A stretch of DNA of 64,000 nucleotides, from NCBI RefSeq assembly GCF_024599655.1, contig NZ_CP102247.1, forward strand, positions 4,216,001-4,280,000, in the 5' to 3' direction. The notes beneath the pieces were generated by a model, which saw only the letters and a list, made by a program, of their open reading frames with translations, was not told where the DNA came from and ran no database searches. This document shows positions 35,130 through 43,747 of this stretch, in pieces. Every line of letters starts with the position of its first letter. The first letter of the stretch is position 1. Position numbers and translations under genes: made by a program. The DNA comes from Enterobacter asburiae. GTDB lineage: Bacteria; Pseudomonadota; Gammaproteobacteria; Enterobacterales; Enterobacteriaceae.

Positions 35130-36692
35130 ATGAAGCCTGAAGATTTCCGCGCTGATGCCAAACGTCCGTTAACCGGCGAAGAGTATTTAAAAAGCCTGCA
35201 GGACGGCCGTGAGATTTATATCTACGGCGAGCGCGTCAAAGACGTCACCACCCATCCGGCGTTTCGCAACGCGGCGGCCTCTATCGCGCAGATGTACGAC
35301 GCGCTGCACAAGCCGGACATGCAGGACACCCTCTGCTGGGGCACCGACACCGGCAGCGGCGGCTATACCCACAAGTTCTTCCGCGTGGCGAAAAGCGCCG
35401 ACGACCTGCGCCAGCAGCGCGACGCTATCGCCGAGTGGTCGCGCCTGAGCTACGGCTGGATGGGCCGCACGCCGGACTACAAGGCCGCGTTCGGCTGCGC
35501 GCTCGGCGCCAACCCGGGCTTCTACGGCCAGTTCGAGCAGAACGCCCGCAGCTGGTACACGCGCATTCAGGAAACCGGCCTGTACTTCAACCACGCCATC
35601 GTTAACCCGCCGATCGACCGCCACAAGCCGGCGGACGAGGTGAAAGACGTCTACATCAAGCTGGAGAAAGAGACCGACGCCGGGATCATCGTCAGCGGCG
35701 CGAAAGTGGTGGCAACCAACTCGGCGCTGACCCACTACAACATGATCGGCTTCGGCTCCGCGCAGGTGATGGGTGAAAACCCGGACTTTGCGCTGATGTT
35801 CGTCGCGCCGATGGACGCCGAGGGCGTGAAGCTGATCTCCCGCGCCTCTTACGAGATGGTGGCAGGCGCAACCGGATCCCCGTACGACTACCCGCTCTCC
35901 AGCCGCTTCGACGAGAACGACGCGATCCTGGTGATGGATCACGTGCTGATCCCGTGGGAAAACGTGCTGATCTACCGCGATTTCGACCGCTGCCGTCGCT
36001 GGACGATGGAAGGTGGATTTGCGCGGATGTACCCGCTGCAGGCCTGCGTGCGTCTGGCGGTGAAGCTCGACTTCATCACCGCCCTGCTGAAGAAATCCCT
36101 TGAGTGCACCGGTACCCTGGAGTTCCGCGGCGTGCAGGCGGATCTCGGCGAAGTGGTGGCCTGGCGCAACATGTTCTGGGCGCTGAGCGACTCCATGTGC
36201 TCCGAAGCCACCCCGTGGGTCAACGGCGCGTATCTGCCGGATCACGCCGCGCTGCAAACCTACCGCGTGATGGCGCCGATGGCCTACGCGAAGATCAAGA
36301 ACATCATCGAGCGTAACGTGACGTCCGGTCTGATCTACCTCCCGTCCAGCGCCCGGGATCTGAACAACCCGCAGATCGACCAGTATCTGGCGAAATACGT
36401 GCGCGGCTCCAACGGCATGGACCACGTCGAACGCATCAAGATTTTGAAGCTGATGTGGGACGCCATCGGCAGCGAGTTCGGCGGCCGCCACGAGCTGTAC
36501 GAAATCAACTACTCCGGCAGTCAGGATGAGATCCGCCTGCAGTGTCTGCGCCAGGCGCAGAGCTCCGGCAACATGGACAAGATGATGGCGATGGTCGACC
36601 GCTGCATGTCCGAATACGACCAACACGGCTGGACGGTGCCGCACCTGCACAACAACAGCGATATCAACATGCTGGATAAGCTGCTGAAATAA
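35130..36692 (+). CDS. hpaB: 4-hydroxyphenylacetate 3-monooxygenase, oxygenase HpaB
   Basis: 520 residues, full length for the two-component flavin monooxygenase family. It uses FADH2 supplied by HpaC to hydroxylate 4-HPA to homoprotocatechuate (3,4-dihydroxyphenylacetate), and is known to accept many phenols. Blocks such as GYTHKFFRVAKSADDL, GATGSPYDYPLSSRFDEND and the WENVLIYRD core are conserved. Ribosome site CGAGGTCC. hpaC follows after 17 bases. GC-rich with strongly biased codons. Confidence 0.97.
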   Translation: MKPEDFRADAKRPLTGEEYLKSLQDGREIYIYGERVKDVTTHPAFRNAAASIAQMYDALHKPDMQDTLCWGTDTGSGGYTHKFFRVAKSADDLRQQRDAIAEWSRLSYGWMGRTPDYKAAFGCALGANPGFYGQFEQNARSWYTRIQETGLYFNHAIVNPPIDRHKPADEVKDVYIKLEKETDAGIIVSGAKVVATNSALTHYNMIGFGSAQVMGENPDFALMFVAPMDAEGVKLISRASYEMVAGATGSPYDYPLSSRFDENDAILVMDHVLIPWENVLIYRDFDRCRRWTMEGGFARMYPLQACVRLAVKLDFITALLKKSLECTGTLEFRGVQADLGEVVAWRNMFWALSDSMCSEATPWVNGAYLPDHAALQTYRVMAPMAYAKIKNIIERNVTSGLIYLPSSARDLNNPQIDQYLAKYVRGSNGMDHVERIKILKLMWDAIGSEFGGRHELYEINYSGSQDEIRLQCLRQAQSSGNMDKMMAMVDRCMSEYDQHGWTVPHLHNNSDINMLDKLLK

Positions 36693-36709
36693 TGCAGCGG
36701 GAGGTTTTC

Positions 36710-37219
36710 ATGCAATCAGAACAACGCCTGCGTTTTCGCGACGCGATGAGCAGCCTGTCGGCGGCAGTCAATGTGGTCACCACCGAGGGCGAGGCGGGCC
36801 GCTGCGGCATTACCGCTACAGCCGTCTGTTCGGTGACTGACACCCCACCGTCGGTCATGGTTTGCATCAACGCCAACAGCGCCATGAACCCGGTATTTCA
36901 GGGCAACGGCAGGCTGTGCGTTAACGTACTGAACCACGAGCAGGAGATCATGGCTCGCCATTTCGCCGGGATGACCGGAATGACGATGGAGGAGCGCTTT
37001 GCCCTCTCCTGCTGGCAGAAAGGCCCGCTGGGGCAGCCGGTGCTCAAGGGCGCGCTGGCCAGCCTTGAAGGCGAGATTAGCCAGGTGCAAACCATCGGCA
37101 CGCATCTTGTCTACCTTGTTGAAGTTAAGAACATCATTCTGAGTGACGCGGGACACGGCCTGATCTACTTCAAGCGCCGTTTCCACCCGGTCATGCTGGA
37201 GGCGGAAGCCGCCGTGTGA
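36710..37219 (+). CDS. hpaC: 4-HPA 3-monooxygenase reductase HpaC
   Basis: 169 residues from ATG 36710 (MQSEQRLRFRDAM), 5 bases after GGGAGGTTTT; the in-frame ATG at 36692 overlaps the hpaB stop and does not match known starts. Flavin reductase fold with ITATAVCSVTDTPPS as FMN/FAD-binding block and GLIYFKRRFHP near the C-terminus. It supplies free FADH2 to HpaB from NADH. A hairpin terminator follows. Confidence 0.94.
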   Translation: MQSEQRLRFRDAMSSLSAAVNVVTTEGEAGRCGITATAVCSVTDTPPSVMVCINANSAMNPVFQGNGRLCVNVLNHEQEIMARHFAGMTGMTMEERFALSCWQKGPLGQPVLKGALASLEGEISQVQTIGTHLVYLVEVKNIILSDAGHGLIYFKRRFHPVMLEAEAAV

Positions 37220-37228
37220 TCCCCCCTC

Positions 37229-37255
37229 GCGCTGGCCTTTTTCTTCGGCCAGCGC
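37229..37255 (+). terminator. Terminator of hpaBC
   Basis: GCGCTGGCC (37229-37237) / GGCCAGCGC (37247-37255), perfect 9-base stem with a T-rich 9-base loop, followed by CGCTTTCT. The downstream T-run is weak. Confidence 0.7.
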
Positions 37256-37398
37256 CGCTTTCTACAAAAACTCCTAAGGTTTCCGCTAAATCACGCCGTT
37301 ATATACCCATAAGAGAAATTTTCTGTGCCTGAATACTGACGCCGCCTGTCAGTGCATCCGCATCATTCAGCGCATACCTAAATATACAGGATGACCTT

Positions 37399-38316
37399 AT
37401 GGCTAAAACGACGCGGAGCCGCTCGGCTGAACGTCTGGTCGATATTCTGGTTGAGCTACATTTAAACGGTGTGGTAAACCGCAGTGCGCTAATGGAGAAA
37501 TTTAAAATTACCGAGCGTACCGTCTACCGGGATTTAAATGCCCTCTCTCCCATTGTTGAACATACCGGTAACGGGCTATATAGGCTGATCCATTCCGCAC
37601 AATCGCCCGGCGGACAAGGCCTACACCACACCCTTGCTAACTTCCTGAATGCCGACAGCTTTTTCCCTGAAAGAAATACGGAATTCTGGCAAAATCTTGA
37701 AGCGCGCGTTGACGAAAACCATATTCTTATTCTTGCGAATGAAGCCGAACACACGGTCCAGCGCGATATTCGCCGTCATTTAACGAAAATCGAGAGATCG
37801 ATTAAAAACCATAATGTTTGTCAGATTGTTTATAAAGGGAAAACCCGTCTGATTAATCCCTATAAACTCATTAACAAAAAAAATATATGGTATTTACAAG
37901 CCACCGAAAATAGCCGCCTGAAATCCTTCTCATTGAGCCAGATTAGCTGGTTTGATATTCAGAAAACGACCTTCACCCCGGAAGAAAATGTCCTTGAGCT
38001 GCTGGAAAAAAGCCTCGACCCTTGGGTATCTGAAAATACTTTCGCGGTGAAAATATTCATCAAAGATAATATTTCGCATTACTTCCTGCGCCGCGATCTT
38101 CTGCCGGAACAAGAGCTGCTGGAGGAGCAACAGGGCGGCGTCACGCTGCGCTGCCAGGCGGCGCACGAGAACCAGATCCTGCCGCTGCTGTTCTACTGGC
38201 TGCCCCATATTCAGATTCTGGAGCCGAGCTGGCTGAAGGAAAAACTGATCGGAACGCTGGAGAACTATCTGGCGGTGGAACGCAACCCGAATAATCAAGT
38301 GATCTCAATCACATAA
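37399..38316 (+). CDS. HTH-WYL regulator
   Basis: 305 residues. A DeoR/HTH_11-type helix-turn-helix (about 8-58, SALMEKFKITERTVYRDLNAL) is followed by a WYL domain (about 130-205, with INPYKLINKKNIWYLQATEN). Such proteins are ligand-sensing repressors or activators. The gene is AT-richer than hpa and btsT on either side and has its own promoter region (37256-37398), suggesting separate acquisition. Neighbouring targets could be btsT or hpaBC, but that is only inference. Confidence 0.85.
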   Translation: MAKTTRSRSAERLVDILVELHLNGVVNRSALMEKFKITERTVYRDLNALSPIVEHTGNGLYRLIHSAQSPGGQGLHHTLANFLNADSFFPERNTEFWQNLEARVDENHILILANEAEHTVQRDIRRHLTKIERSIKNHNVCQIVYKGKTRLINPYKLINKKNIWYLQATENSRLKSFSLSQISWFDIQKTTFTPEENVLELLEKSLDPWVSENTFAVKIFIKDNISHYFLRRDLLPEQELLEEQQGGVTLRCQAAHENQILPLLFYWLPHIQILEPSWLKEKLIGTLENYLAVERNPNNQVISIT

Positions 38317-38361
38317 TTTCGCCCCCTGGCGGCGAGCCGGAACCGCTCGTCGCCCCCTTTG

Positions 38362-38390
38362 ACCGCTCACCCGGCACTTTCAACCACTCA
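38362..38390 (+). promoter_or_regulatory. BtsR (YehT) binding site before btsT
   Basis: ACCGCTCA (38362-38369) and ACCACTCA (38383-38390) are direct repeats separated by exactly 13 bases. This matches the published BtsR motif ACC(G/A)CT(C/T)A in the btsT (yjiY) promoter. A further partial ACCGCTCG lies at 38342-38349. Confidence 0.85.
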
Positions 38391-38507
38391 TTCATTTACC
38401 GTCCTTTACACGCGCGAGGATCTGGCACGATTGCTCCAGCATTAATCAATACCTCCTCACAACGAACCCTGACCCTTTTTTCTTTACATAAAAAACCAGG
38501 TCTTACT

Positions 38508-40661
38508 ATGGATACTAAAAAACTACTGAAGCACGTGCCCTGGGCCTTACTCGGGATCCTCGGCGCTTTTTGTCTGGCGGTTGTCGCATTACGCCGGGGC
38601 GAACACGTAAGCGCCCTGTGGATCGTGGTCGCGTCCGTTTCCGTCTATCTTGTTGCTTATCGCTACTACAGCTTGTACATCGCGCAGAAGGTCATGAAGC
38701 TCGACCCGACGCGCGCCACTCCGGCGGTCATTAACAATGACGGCCTGAACTACGTGCCAACCAACCGCTACGTGCTGTTTGGTCACCACTTTGCCGCTAT
38801 CGCCGGTGCAGGCCCGCTGGTCGGCCCGGTGCTGGCCGCGCAGATGGGCTACCTGCCGGGTACCCTGTGGCTGCTCGCAGGCGTCGTGCTGGCGGGTGCG
38901 GTGCAGGACTTTATGGTGCTGTTTATCTCTTCTCGCCGTAACGGCGCCTCTCTGGGTGAGATGGTCAAAGAAGAGATGGGCCGCGTGCCGGGGACCATCG
39001 CCCTGTTCGGCTGCTTCCTGATTATGATCATCATCCTCGCGGTGCTGGCCCTGATCGTGGTGAAAGCGCTGGCCGAAAGCCCGTGGGGTGTCTTCACCGT
39101 CTGCTCAACCGTGCCGATTGCGCTGTTCATGGGTATCTACATGCGCTTCCTGCGTCCGGGACGCGTGGGTGAAGTATCGGTGATTGGTATCGTGCTGCTG
39201 GTGGCCTCCATCTACTTCGGCGGCGTGATTGCGCACGACCCGTACTGGGGCCCGGCGCTGACCTTCAAGGACACCACCATTACCTTCGCGCTGATTGGCT
39301 ATGCGTTTATCTCCGCGCTGCTGCCGGTCTGGCTGATTCTGGCCCCGCGCGACTACCTGGCGACCTTCCTGAAAATCGGCGTTATCGTCGGTCTGGCGAT
39401 CGGCATCCTGGTGATTAACCCGGATCTGAAAATGCCTGCGATAACGCAGTACATCGACGGTACCGGCCCGCTGTGGAAAGGCGCCCTGTTCCCGTTCCTG
39501 TTCATCACCATCGCCTGCGGTGCGGTCTCTGGCTTCCACGCCCTGATTGCGTCCGGCACCACGCCTAAGCTGCTGGCGAACGAGAAAGACGCGCGTCTGA
39601 TCGGCTACGGCGCGATGCTGATGGAGTCCTTCGTGGCGATCATGGCGCTGGTTGCAGCCTCCATTATCGAACCGGGTCTGTACTTCGCGATGAACACCCC
39701 GCCTGCTGGCCTCGGCATTACCATGCCAAACCTGCACGAGATGGGCGGCGATAACGCGGCGCTGATTATGGCGCAGTTGAAGGACGCGAGCGCACACGCC
39801 GCGGCGACCGTCAGCTCCTGGGGCTTCGTGATTTCGCCTGAGCAGATCATGCAGACCGCGAAGGACATCGGCGAACCGTCCGTGCTGAACCGCGCAGGCG
39901 GTGCACCTACGCTTGCCGTCGGTATCGCACACGTGTTCCACAAAGTGCTGCCGTGGGCGGACATGGGCTTCTGGTACCACTTCGGTATTCTGTTCGAAGC
40001 GCTGTTCATCCTGACCGCGCTGGACGCAGGTACCCGTGCGGGCCGCTTCATGCTGCAGGACCTGCTCGGTAACTTCGTGCCGTTCCTGAAGAAAACCGAC
40101 TCTCTGGTGGCGGGCATTCTGGGTACTGCCGGCTGCGTCGGCCTGTGGGGCTACCTCCTGTATCAGGGCGTTGTCGACCCGCTCGGCGGCGTGAAGAGCC
40201 TGTGGCCGCTGTTCGGTATCTCTAACCAGATGCTGGCAGCCGTTGCTCTGGTGCTCGGTACCGTGGTCCTCGTGAAGATGAAACGCACCAAATACATCTG
40301 GGTAACGGTTGTTCCTGCGCTGTGGCTGCTGCTCTGCACCACCTGGGCGCTTGGCCTGAAGCTGTTCAGCGCCAACCCGCAGCTGGAAGGCTTCTTCTTC
40401 ATGGCTAACCAGTACAAAGAGAAGATTGCCGCAGGCGGCGCGGATCTGACCGCGCAGCAGATTGCCAACATGAACCATATCGTGGTGAACAACTACACCA
40501 ACGCGGGTCTGAGCATTCTGTTCCTGGTGGTGGTGTACAGCATCATCTTCTACGGCATCAAAACCTGGCTGAACGTGCGCAACGCCGACGGTCGTACGGA
40601 TAAAGAAACTCCGTACGTGCCGGTGCCGGAGGGCGGCGTGAAGACCTCTTCACACCATTAA
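38508..40661 (+). CDS. btsT: Pyruvate:H+ symporter BtsT (YjiY, CstA family)
   Basis: 717 residues, many membrane segments, nearly identical to E. coli BtsT (starts MDTKKLLKHVPWALLG, ends EGGVKTSSHH). CstA-family core motifs such as GHHFAAIAGAGPLVGPVLAA are intact. It takes up pyruvate and is induced by the BtsS/BtsR pyruvate-sensing system, whose site is seen upstream. It is followed by yjiX as cstA is by ybdD. Pyruvate is also an end product of the adjacent hpa pathway. Confidence 0.97.
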   Translation: MDTKKLLKHVPWALLGILGAFCLAVVALRRGEHVSALWIVVASVSVYLVAYRYYSLYIAQKVMKLDPTRATPAVINNDGLNYVPTNRYVLFGHHFAAIAGAGPLVGPVLAAQMGYLPGTLWLLAGVVLAGAVQDFMVLFISSRRNGASLGEMVKEEMGRVPGTIALFGCFLIMIIILAVLALIVVKALAESPWGVFTVCSTVPIALFMGIYMRFLRPGRVGEVSVIGIVLLVASIYFGGVIAHDPYWGPALTFKDTTITFALIGYAFISALLPVWLILAPRDYLATFLKIGVIVGLAIGILVINPDLKMPAITQYIDGTGPLWKGALFPFLFITIACGAVSGFHALIASGTTPKLLANEKDARLIGYGAMLMESFVAIMALVAASIIEPGLYFAMNTPPAGLGITMPNLHEMGGDNAALIMAQLKDASAHAAATVSSWGFVISPEQIMQTAKDIGEPSVLNRAGGAPTLAVGIAHVFHKVLPWADMGFWYHFGILFEALFILTALDAGTRAGRFMLQDLLGNFVPFLKKTDSLVAGILGTAGCVGLWGYLLYQGVVDPLGGVKSLWPLFGISNQMLAAVALVLGTVVLVKMKRTKYIWVTVVPALWLLLCTTWALGLKLFSANPQLEGFFFMANQYKEKIAAGGADLTAQQIANMNHIVVNNYTNAGLSILFLVVVYSIIFYGIKTWLNVRNADGRTDKETPYVPVPEGGVKTSSHH

Positions 40662-40667
40662 AAAAAT

Positions 40668-40741
40668 GGCGGGTGGCGCTACGCTGACCCGCCCTACACA
40701 GAAACTGTAGGCCCGGTAAGCGTAGCGCCACCGGGCTTTTT
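40668..40741. repeat. REP pair doubling as btsT terminator
   Basis: Two opposed REP units; the second (GCCCGGTAAGCG...GCCACCGGGC) runs straight into TTTTTCTG (40737-40744). It lies between btsT and yjiX, so it may attenuate read-through into yjiX-yjiA. Confidence 0.8.
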
Positions 40742-40757
40742 CTGTCTGGAACCCACA

Positions 40758-40961
40758 ATGTTTGGTAACTTAGGCGAAGCAAAAAAATACCTCGGTCAGG
40801 CGGCGAAAATGCTGATTGGCATTCCGGACTATGACAACTACGTTGAGCATATGAAGACCAACCATCCGGATAAGCCGTACATGACCTACACCGAATTCTT
40901 CCGCGAGCGTCAGGAAGCGCGCTACGGCGGAAGTGGAGAAGGCGGCGTCCGCTGCTGCTAA
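40758..40961 (+). CDS. yjiX: YjiX (YbdD/DUF466 small protein)
   Basis: 67 residues. MFGNLGEAKKYLGQAAKMLI, PDYDNYVEHMKTNHPDKPYM and a C-terminal GGVRCC are the family hallmarks; the CC end suggests metal or redox contact. The homologue ybdD follows cstA in E. coli, so the protein is linked to these pyruvate carriers. Only a weak ribosome site (GGAAC) precedes the ATG, fitting low or coupled translation. yjiA follows 10 bases later. Confidence 0.92.
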   Translation: MFGNLGEAKKYLGQAAKMLIGIPDYDNYVEHMKTNHPDKPYMTYTEFFRERQEARYGGSGEGGVRCC

Positions 40962-40971
40962 AGGAGAGACC

Positions 40972-41925
40972 ATGACCCCGATTGCCGTTACCCTGCTGAC
41001 CGGTTTTCTCGGCGCCGGCAAAACCACCCTGCTGCGCCACATCCTGAATGAACAGCACGGCTTCAAAATCGCCGTCATCGAAAACGAATTTGGTGAGGTC
41101 TCGGTAGACGATCAGCTGATTGGCGATCGCGCCACCCAGATCAAAACCCTCACCAACGGCTGCATCTGCTGCACCCGCTCTAACGAATTAGAAGACGCCC
41201 TGCTGGACCTGCTCGACAGCCGCGACCGCGGTGAAATCGATTTTGACCGTCTGGTGATCGAGTGCACCGGCATGGCCGACCCCGGCCCGATTATTCAGAC
41301 CTTTTTCTCTCACGAGATCCTCTGCCAGCGCTACCTGCTTGACGGCGTGATTGCCCTGGTGGATGCGGTTCACGCTGACGATCAGATGAACCAGTTCACC
41401 ATCGCCCAGTCTCAGGTGGGCTACGCCGACCGCATCCTGCTGACCAAAACCGACGTGGCGGGCGAAAGCGTTAAGCTGCGCGAGCGTCTGACGCGCATTA
41501 ACTCCCGCGCGCCGATTTACACGGTGACGCATGGCGATATCGATCTGTCTCAGCTGTTCAACACCAACGGCTTTATGCTGGAAGAGAACGTCACCGCGAA
41601 ACCGCGCTTCCACTTTATATCCGACAAGCAAAACGACGTGGCGTCGATTGTGGTCGAGCTGGACTACCCGGTGGACATCAGCGAGGTCTCGCGCGTGATG
41701 GAGAACCTGCTGCTGTCGTTTGCCGACAAGCTGCTGCGCTACAAAGGTATGCTGTGGATTGACGGCGAGCCGAACCGCCTGCTGTTCCAGGGCGTGCAGC
41801 GCCTGTACAGCGCCGACTGGGACAGACCCTGGGGCGATGAAGCGCCGCGCAGCGTGATGGTGTTTATAGGTATCCAACTCCCGGAAGAAGAAATTCGAGC
41901 GGCGTTTGCGGGTCTGAAAAAATAA
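40972..41925 (+). CDS. yjiA: Metal-binding GTPase YjiA (COG0523)
   Basis: 317 residues from ATG 40972, behind AAAGGAGAG; an in-frame start 39 bases earlier lies within yjiX. G3E GTPase with P-loop GFLGAGKTT (Lys17), the COG0523 metal motif CICC (C64-C67), ECTGMADPGP and TKTD. It binds Zn and other metals; the C-terminal domain is the usual CobW-C. Likely a metallochaperone-type protein; the client is unknown. Confidence 0.95.
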   Translation: MTPIAVTLLTGFLGAGKTTLLRHILNEQHGFKIAVIENEFGEVSVDDQLIGDRATQIKTLTNGCICCTRSNELEDALLDLLDSRDRGEIDFDRLVIECTGMADPGPIIQTFFSHEILCQRYLLDGVIALVDAVHADDQMNQFTIAQSQVGYADRILLTKTDVAGESVKLRERLTRINSRAPIYTVTHGDIDLSQLFNTNGFMLEENVTAKPRFHFISDKQNDVASIVVELDYPVDISEVSRVMENLLLSFADKLLRYKGMLWIDGEPNRLLFQGVQRLYSADWDRPWGDEAPRSVMVFIGIQLPEEEIRAAFAGLKK

Positions 41926-41936
41926 CCGCCTTGCAT

Positions 41937-41973
41937 CCCCTCTCCCCTATGGGGAGAGGGTTAGGGTGAGGGG
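41937..41973. repeat. Short dispersed palindrome, solo unit A
   Basis: CCCTCTCCCC-TAT-GGGGAGAGGG, a perfect hairpin, then TTAGGGTGAGGGG. The same unit forms parts of the long dispersed repeats at 12 and 52 kb and lies here between two convergent genes. Confidence 0.75.
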
Positions 41974-41978
41974 TAAAC

Positions 41979-43337
41979 TTATTTCACCGCTTCCGGCAGC
42001 GTTATAATCCACAGCTCGCTGTCCGACTCTGGCTTCTTCAGCGGCTTCACGCTGAGCGTGGTTTCCACCGGTTTATCATCCAGCGTCAGCTTGCCTTCCG
42101 CGTTCACCCGATAATCCTTGAGCTTCTTGCCCTCGACCGGGTTTTGCATCGCCACCTTCACGCCAAAGTCGTTATCGTTCGCCACCGCAAGCCGTTTGCT
42201 GTCAATTAGCGCCAGCCCTTCGGCCTTCTCCTGCTGCCAGCCCAGCGCGCGCAGATCCACGACCTGCGTTTTAGCCGCAAGCGTTATGCCGCGCTGCGCC
42301 AGGGTTTTCTCATCATCAAACTCCGGGTACTCGCCCGGCTTGTCAAAGGCGGAAAGGTCGCTCGCCTTGCTGAGATCCACCTTGTAAATCAGGTTACGCA
42401 TGCCGTCGTTTTTATCGCTTCCCTGCTCAATCAGCAGGATGTGCTGGTCATCGAGCGCCACAATGTCGCCGATTTTGGCGTCGCTGTTTTTACCGTAGGC
42501 CGCGCTGTCGATTGGGTAACCGTACATCGCTGTTTTCCCGGTCGCTGGGTCGAAGCTCACCAGACGCGTAAACAGCGCCTGCTTTTTGCTCTTACCGTCG
42601 ATATCCAGCGTGCTTTGCACGGCGGCGATAATCCGCCCGTCCGGCATCCGGGTCAGGCCTTCAAAGCCCCGATTCGCCTGGCGCCATTTGATAATGTTTG
42701 GCAGACCGCCCGCGATGGACTTCTCCCCTTCCGCCGCCTGAGGCCCGTGGATCGCCAGGATCTTCCCTTTGCCGTCGACGTTAATCAGGAACGGACCATA
42801 CTCGTCGCACAGCCAGTAGCCGCCTTTCCCGTCCGGCGTGATGCCTTCCGTGTCCAGCCCGCGGTTGTCGCCCTTCAGAATTTTTAGCGTGTCGCTGAAC
42901 GCCACTTCATTGGTCGAGCCAATCACGCCGCTTTGCAGTGGCAGACCGTTAATCTCGCCTTTGTCATCATGCAGCGGGCGGGCATCCGTTGCCTCTGCTT
43001 TGCCGTTCTGAACGCGGATGGTCATCAGCAGGGGGGCGAAATCTGGCGTGACAAATATTTTGGCTTCGTTTTTACCCATTTTTGGCGCATCGGCGTTTGG
43101 ACCGCGATCGGTCACGGTCGCAAAGGTCAGGGCATCGCCCTGCTTGCCCGTAAACAGCAGGCCAGAACCGATTCCCACGGGCAGTCCGTTCGGAAACGCG
43201 CTGGCAAACGCGCCGCTGTAGCTCACGTGGGAGCCTTCAGGGAAGCTGACGACATAGCGCTCAGCAGTAGGCTGCGCCGCCAGGCCAGAGAAAGAGAGCG
43301 CACAACCGATTAGCACAGGAATAATTTTTCTTTTCAT
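41979..43337 (-). CDS. Secreted phytase-like esterase-domain protein
   Basis: 452 residues. Sec signal peptide (MKRKIIPVLIGCALSFSGLA, cut near AQ). The mature protein looks like the 'esterase-like activity of phytase' beta-propeller family, with repeated blade-like stretches (DTEGITPDGKGGYWLCDEYG, NRGFEGLTRMPDGRIIAAVQ, AEGLALIDSKRLAVANDND). Periplasmic; probable phospho-ester or lactone hydrolase, not proven. A Pho-box-like element sits 46 bases upstream, supporting a role in phosphate scavenging. Not present at this place in E. coli K-12. Confidence 0.83.
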   Translation of the reverse strand: MKRKIIPVLIGCALSFSGLAAQPTAERYVVSFPEGSHVSYSGAFASAFPNGLPVGIGSGLLFTGKQGDALTFATVTDRGPNADAPKMGKNEAKIFVTPDFAPLLMTIRVQNGKAEATDARPLHDDKGEINGLPLQSGVIGSTNEVAFSDTLKILKGDNRGLDTEGITPDGKGGYWLCDEYGPFLINVDGKGKILAIHGPQAAEGEKSIAGGLPNIIKWRQANRGFEGLTRMPDGRIIAAVQSTLDIDGKSKKQALFTRLVSFDPATGKTAMYGYPIDSAAYGKNSDAKIGDIVALDDQHILLIEQGSDKNDGMRNLIYKVDLSKASDLSAFDKPGEYPEFDDEKTLAQRGITLAAKTQVVDLRALGWQQEKAEGLALIDSKRLAVANDNDFGVKVAMQNPVEGKKLKDYRVNAEGKLTLDDKPVETTLSVKPLKKPESDSELWIITLPEAVK

Positions 43338-43382
43338 ATTGTTAGCATCCAGTTAGTGAAGCCAACAACGTAAAGAATAAAC

Positions 43383-43400
43383 GTGTCAGAAAAATGACAT
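43383..43400 (-). promoter_or_regulatory. Candidate Pho box
   Basis: Read on the minus strand: ATGTCAT-TTTT-CTGACAC, two 7-base half-sites separated by 4 bases as in the PhoB consensus CTGTCAT-N4-CTGTCAT (6/7 and 5/7 matches). Placed 46 bases before the phytase-like gene. Confidence 0.55.
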
Positions 43401-43747
43401 GAAAAGGAAACCGACCTGCGCGATTGAACGTATATTCATCACTCGAAATGTAAGGCTTTGTTGTTTAGTGTGACAGCTGAAACACTTTCGGAAATTATTA
43501 GAAACCCAATTAATTCATCTCAAACCACTATCCCCGCCTCGTTCAGTTTATGTTTAGTCAAAAAACTAAACGGTTCCTAAACGCTAAAACATCACCCGTT
43601 GACACCCCGGCAATAAAACATCACCGCAACAATCGCAATAAAAAATTTAACAATATCAGTATAAAAGCGCGATTTACATCACATTTGCAGTCATAAACAT
43701 CGCTTGTTAAGGTGTCCTCAGATTAATTTGAAGACGAGGAAATACTC
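43401..43747. other. Intergenic region before the YfaZ gene
   Basis: About 350 AT-rich bases with no gene seen. It must hold the promoter of the outer-membrane protein gene; TTACATCACATTTGCAG near 43673 has a CRP-like half-site only. Confidence 0.4.

Noticed and set aside
35187..36650. 487-codon open frame antisense to hpaB
   Set aside because: Same kind of shadow frame; hpaB on the other strand is full length and conserved.
38410..38435. TGGCACG...TTGC, possible sigma-54 promoter before btsT
   Set aside because: The GG and GC dinucleotides are 7 bases apart instead of 10, so it does not fit the -24/-12 pattern.
41937..41973. Short palindrome as terminator of yjiA
   Set aside because: Perfect stem but no T-run on either strand, and the same unit occurs away from gene ends; listed as a dispersed repeat instead.
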